Of a stretch of DNA of 7,278 nt, positions 5,599 through 7,278 are shown piece by piece. Made by a program: the position numbers and the translations under genes. How positions within the stretch are numbered: position 1 is the stretch's first letter; each line of letters begins with the position of its first letter. The notes under the pieces were generated by a model, which was given only the letters and a program-made list of their open reading frames with translations, was not told the origin of the DNA and searched no databases. Source of the DNA: Planctomycetaceae bacterium (GTDB taxonomy: Bacteria; Planctomycetota; Planctomycetia; Pirellulales; Pirellulaceae); NCBI GenBank assembly GCA_002862265.1, contig PKCQ01000290.1, positions 1 through 7,278 of the forward strand. The letters run 5' to 3'.

Positions 5599-6702
5599 GT
5601 GAAACTCTCGAAATCCCTGCTCGCCCTTTCTCTAGCTATTGTCCTTTTCGTGACGGAAGCTCGTCCAGCTGCAGCGCATGGCTTTCCGCCTTTCGCGGCC
5701 TGGGTCTATGGAGCAGGCGCAACAGCCTCAGTTCAAAGTCGAACTGTTGTGCGTTCACGACCTTCGTTTTGTTACGGCTGGGGCGTTTATGGTAACGTCG
5801 GATTCTCCGCGACCACTCGAATCCGCAGTCGTGGCTTCTACCCCGGATACTCGAGCTACAGCGTCGGCTACCCAAGCTATTACTCTTACCGACCAATCAC
5901 TTATCGCTACGCGTTCCCATCCGTTTACTACTATCCAATGTACACATACCCGGTCTACTATCCGATTCAAACTTTCGTTCCAGCATTTCCATCTTGTTCG
6001 ATCGGAACTACGAATTTGAAAGTCGCGACAAGCTTGCCAACACTGGTTCAAAAGACAAGCCTACCAACGGCAGTCCCAGTTTCGAACACCGCTCAGTCCA
6101 ACTGGAACCTAGTCGGAACCCAGCCACAGACACAAACGCCACCTAGAGATCTACTGGATGCAGCAGACGCAATCCTCGCGGCAGGCGGCTACTCAGAGGC
6201 AGCCAAGGCTTACGCACAGTTGACACTAAGATTCGGCTCCAGCCAAGAATTGCTGGAACGCCGATTCGTTTCCCAAATTCTGAATCGCCAATTCATGCAA
6301 GCTGAGGTCGTGCTGCAGTTAGCGGAGCTTGAAAACCAGCAGTTGAGTGGTGGAAGCCTTTGTAACGGCGGTTTGCCAACGATGGTTCAATCACCGTTGA
6401 TTCTGGAATCTGCCACGGAGGCCTTAGCCAAGCACTCGTTGGGCAACACCAAAGATCCTGTTGCACTTCGCACTGTTGCGACATGGCTGGCGATGTGCGG
6501 TAACGAGGAAAAATCCCAGACCTTTCTGAATGCCGCCGCTAAATTGGAACCTGCCGGCAGTCTCGAATTGCCCGCGCAGTCGATGATTGCAAATAGGCAA
6601 TCTTCAGATAGCTTTCGAACCGCTGCCGCAAAGAGCGACTCAGGGCAACCACTTCCTGCAATGACCGAACAAAGACCCAAACTGGTTTTCATCGAACAAT
6701 AG
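5599..6702 (+). CDS. Secreted Tyr-rich protein with TPR-like repeats, function unknown
   Basis: With the GTG start the protein has 367 residues. Residues 1 to about 26 form a signal peptide ending in ARPAAA before HGF, so it is exported. Residues 81-122 are a low-complexity segment with 16 Tyr in 42 positions, mixed with Pro and Ser (YYSYRP, VYYYPMYTYP). A Thr/Pro/Gln linker follows. Residues 185-242 (LLDAADAILAAGGYSEAAKAY and on) and 288-318 (VALRTVATWLAMCGNEEKSQ) have the small/aromatic pattern of TPR helices, where GGYSEAAKAYAQL resembles a repeat core. The C-terminus is polar. TPR domains mediate protein contacts; Tyr-rich stretches could be structural or cross-linked in the envelope, but this is inference. 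Similar architectures are common in planctomycete secretomes. No partner gene is evident; a GC-rich hairpin follows and separates it from the cytochrome gene. Confidence 0.82.
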   Translation: MKLSKSLLALSLAIVLFVTEARPAAAHGFPPFAAWVYGAGATASVQSRTVVRSRPSFCYGWGVYGNVGFSATTRIRSRGFYPGYSSYSVGYPSYYSYRPITYRYAFPSVYYYPMYTYPVYYPIQTFVPAFPSCSIGTTNLKVATSLPTLVQKTSLPTAVPVSNTAQSNWNLVGTQPQTQTPPRDLLDAADAILAAGGYSEAAKAYAQLTLRFGSSQELLERRFVSQILNRQFMQAEVVLQLAELENQQLSGGSLCNGGLPTMVQSPLILESATEALAKHSLGNTKDPVALRTVATWLAMCGNEEKSQTFLNAAAKLEPAGSLELPAQSMIANRQSSDSFRTAAAKSDSGQPLPAMTEQRPKLVFIEQ

Positions 6703-6714
6703 TTCGGCATAATA

Positions 6715-6724
6715 GTGATATCAC
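6715..6724. repeat. 10-bp perfect palindrome
   Basis: GTGATATCAC lies 12 bp after the TPR-like gene's stop, next to the hairpin at 6726-6750. With no loop it would be a poor RNA hairpin; as DNA it could be a protein site or chance. Confidence 0.25.
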
Positions 6725-6725
6725 G

Positions 6726-6750
6726 GTGTCCCGAGATTTGCTCGGGACGC
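6726..6750. terminator. GC-rich hairpin after the TPR-like gene (terminator or dispersed repeat)
   Basis: GTCCCGAG (6728-6735) pairs perfectly with CTCGGGAC (6741-6748) around ATTTG, and can be extended by a T-G and a G-C pair. The position 24 bp after the stop fits a terminator, but no T-run follows, so a REP-like dispersed element is equally possible. The rest of 6703-6845 shows no gene. Confidence 0.5.
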
Positions 6751-6845
6751 TCCATGAACATCTCCGCACCCACCTTTTGCCTTCCCTGTCCTCCCCTCAC
6801 GCAACGCGGGAATCCCAGCTTCTACCACTTGCTTAGGATCATAAG

Positions 6846-7278
6846 ATGACTTCACCTCATCGCCTCTGTCGACATTTCATAGCCTGCTGCGCAGTTCTGA
6901 CGCTTGCGTTATCGCTGCAAACAGCGAGTGCCCAGGATGGAAAACTCATTGACTTCGTGCGAGACGTGAAACCGATCTTGGACGCAAAATGCCTGGAATG
7001 CCATGGCCCAGAGGACGCGAAGAATGACTATCGCGTGGACGAAGAAGAGAACATGCTAGGCTACGTCGAAGCCGGCGATCTTGAAAACAGTTCCCTGTGG
7101 GCTGACTACCTAGTCACCGACGACGAAGATCTGCATATGCCACCCGAGGGACATCCTCAATTGTCTGGCATAGAGCTGGCAACGATCAAACTATGGATTG
7201 AAGAAGGCGCTACGTGGGGTTTCGCTCCTGAGGCAACCGCAGAAGAAGCACCACAAGAAGAGGAAACAGAAGACCTCA
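6846..7278 (+). CDS. Secreted planctomycete-type cytochrome c domain protein, 3'-truncated
   Basis: The frame opens at ATG 6846 (AGGA at 6835-6838, 7 nt upstream) and is still open at the window edge, 144 codons in. Residues 1-29 are a signal peptide ending TASA before QDG. The heme-binding CLECHG follows, with Cys49, Cys52 and His53, preceded by DFVRDVKPIL as in planctomycete cytochrome C domains (PSCyt1). MPP with Met98 is the likely distal heme ligand, and IKLWIEEGATW closes the domain as usual. After it comes an acidic stretch (EATAEEAPQEEETEDL). Such domains sit at the N-terminus of larger secreted or membrane proteins with variable partners (for example DUF1549/DUF1553 or a DUF2231 membrane region); the partner lies beyond the window, so the full role, presumably periplasmic electron transfer, cannot be named. 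The domain itself is intact. Confidence 0.92.
   Translation, partial: MTSPHRLCRHFIACCAVLTLALSLQTASAQDGKLIDFVRDVKPILDAKCLECHGPEDAKNDYRVDEEENMLGYVEAGDLENSSLWADYLVTDDEDLHMPPEGHPQLSGIELATIKLWIEEGATWGFAPEATAEEAPQEEETEDL

Noticed and set aside
6387..6800. 137-codon open frame on the minus strand
   Set aside because: It overlaps the 3' end of the TPR-like gene and the hairpin; no motif or start signal supports it.

Overview
The window looks like chromosomal DNA of a planctomycete, most likely of the Rhodopirellula/Pirellulales type. This is inferred from a secreted c-type cytochrome domain protein of the planctomycete style at the right edge, a secreted Tyr-rich protein with TPR-like repeats, a NagA-like deacetylase with a divergent metal site, loosely packed genes with few operons, and mixed Shine-Dalgarno use. 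No rRNA, tRNA, CRISPR array, integrase or transposase was seen.

Left part (1-1988, + strand): the 3' part of a NagA-like amidohydrolase, then a complete aldose 1-epimerase family protein with a signal peptide and a possible promoter of its own. Both fit carbohydrate handling, but the 159-bp gap suggests separate transcription.

Centre (1989-5426): two blocks of decayed minus-strand genes surround an intact plus-strand TauE/SafE-type membrane permease (3597-4352). Block one (2151-3416) is a secreted serine hydrolase of the class C beta-lactamase fold with four in-frame stops and a lost catalytic Tyr. Block two (4544-5426) is a former ArsR-family regulator followed by an overlapping SRPBCC/AHSA1 gene, with two and three in-frame stops. 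In both blocks the reading frame survives end to end: nine nonsense codons and no frameshift in about 2.1 kb. Reading through the stops recovers signal peptide, domain ends and family motifs that a conventional ORF call would miss. All three stop codons occur, and intact neighbours end in TAG and TAA, so this is best read as pseudogenes decaying by point mutation rather than recoding. Between the permease and block two lies a cluster of REP-like hairpins (4376-4534).

Right part (5427-7278, + strand): a secreted Tyr-rich protein with TPR-like repeats whose real start is probably GTG 5599, a GC-rich hairpin after it, and the 5' part of a secreted planctomycete-type cytochrome c protein that runs off the window.

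No stretch over 300 bases lacks a gene or pseudogene. The gaps at 822-980, 1989-2150, 3417-3596, 4353-4543, 5427-5598 and 6703-6845 hold only the short sites listed. I found no convincing new multi-gene system; the most unusual signal is the nonsense-only decay of the minus-strand genes.
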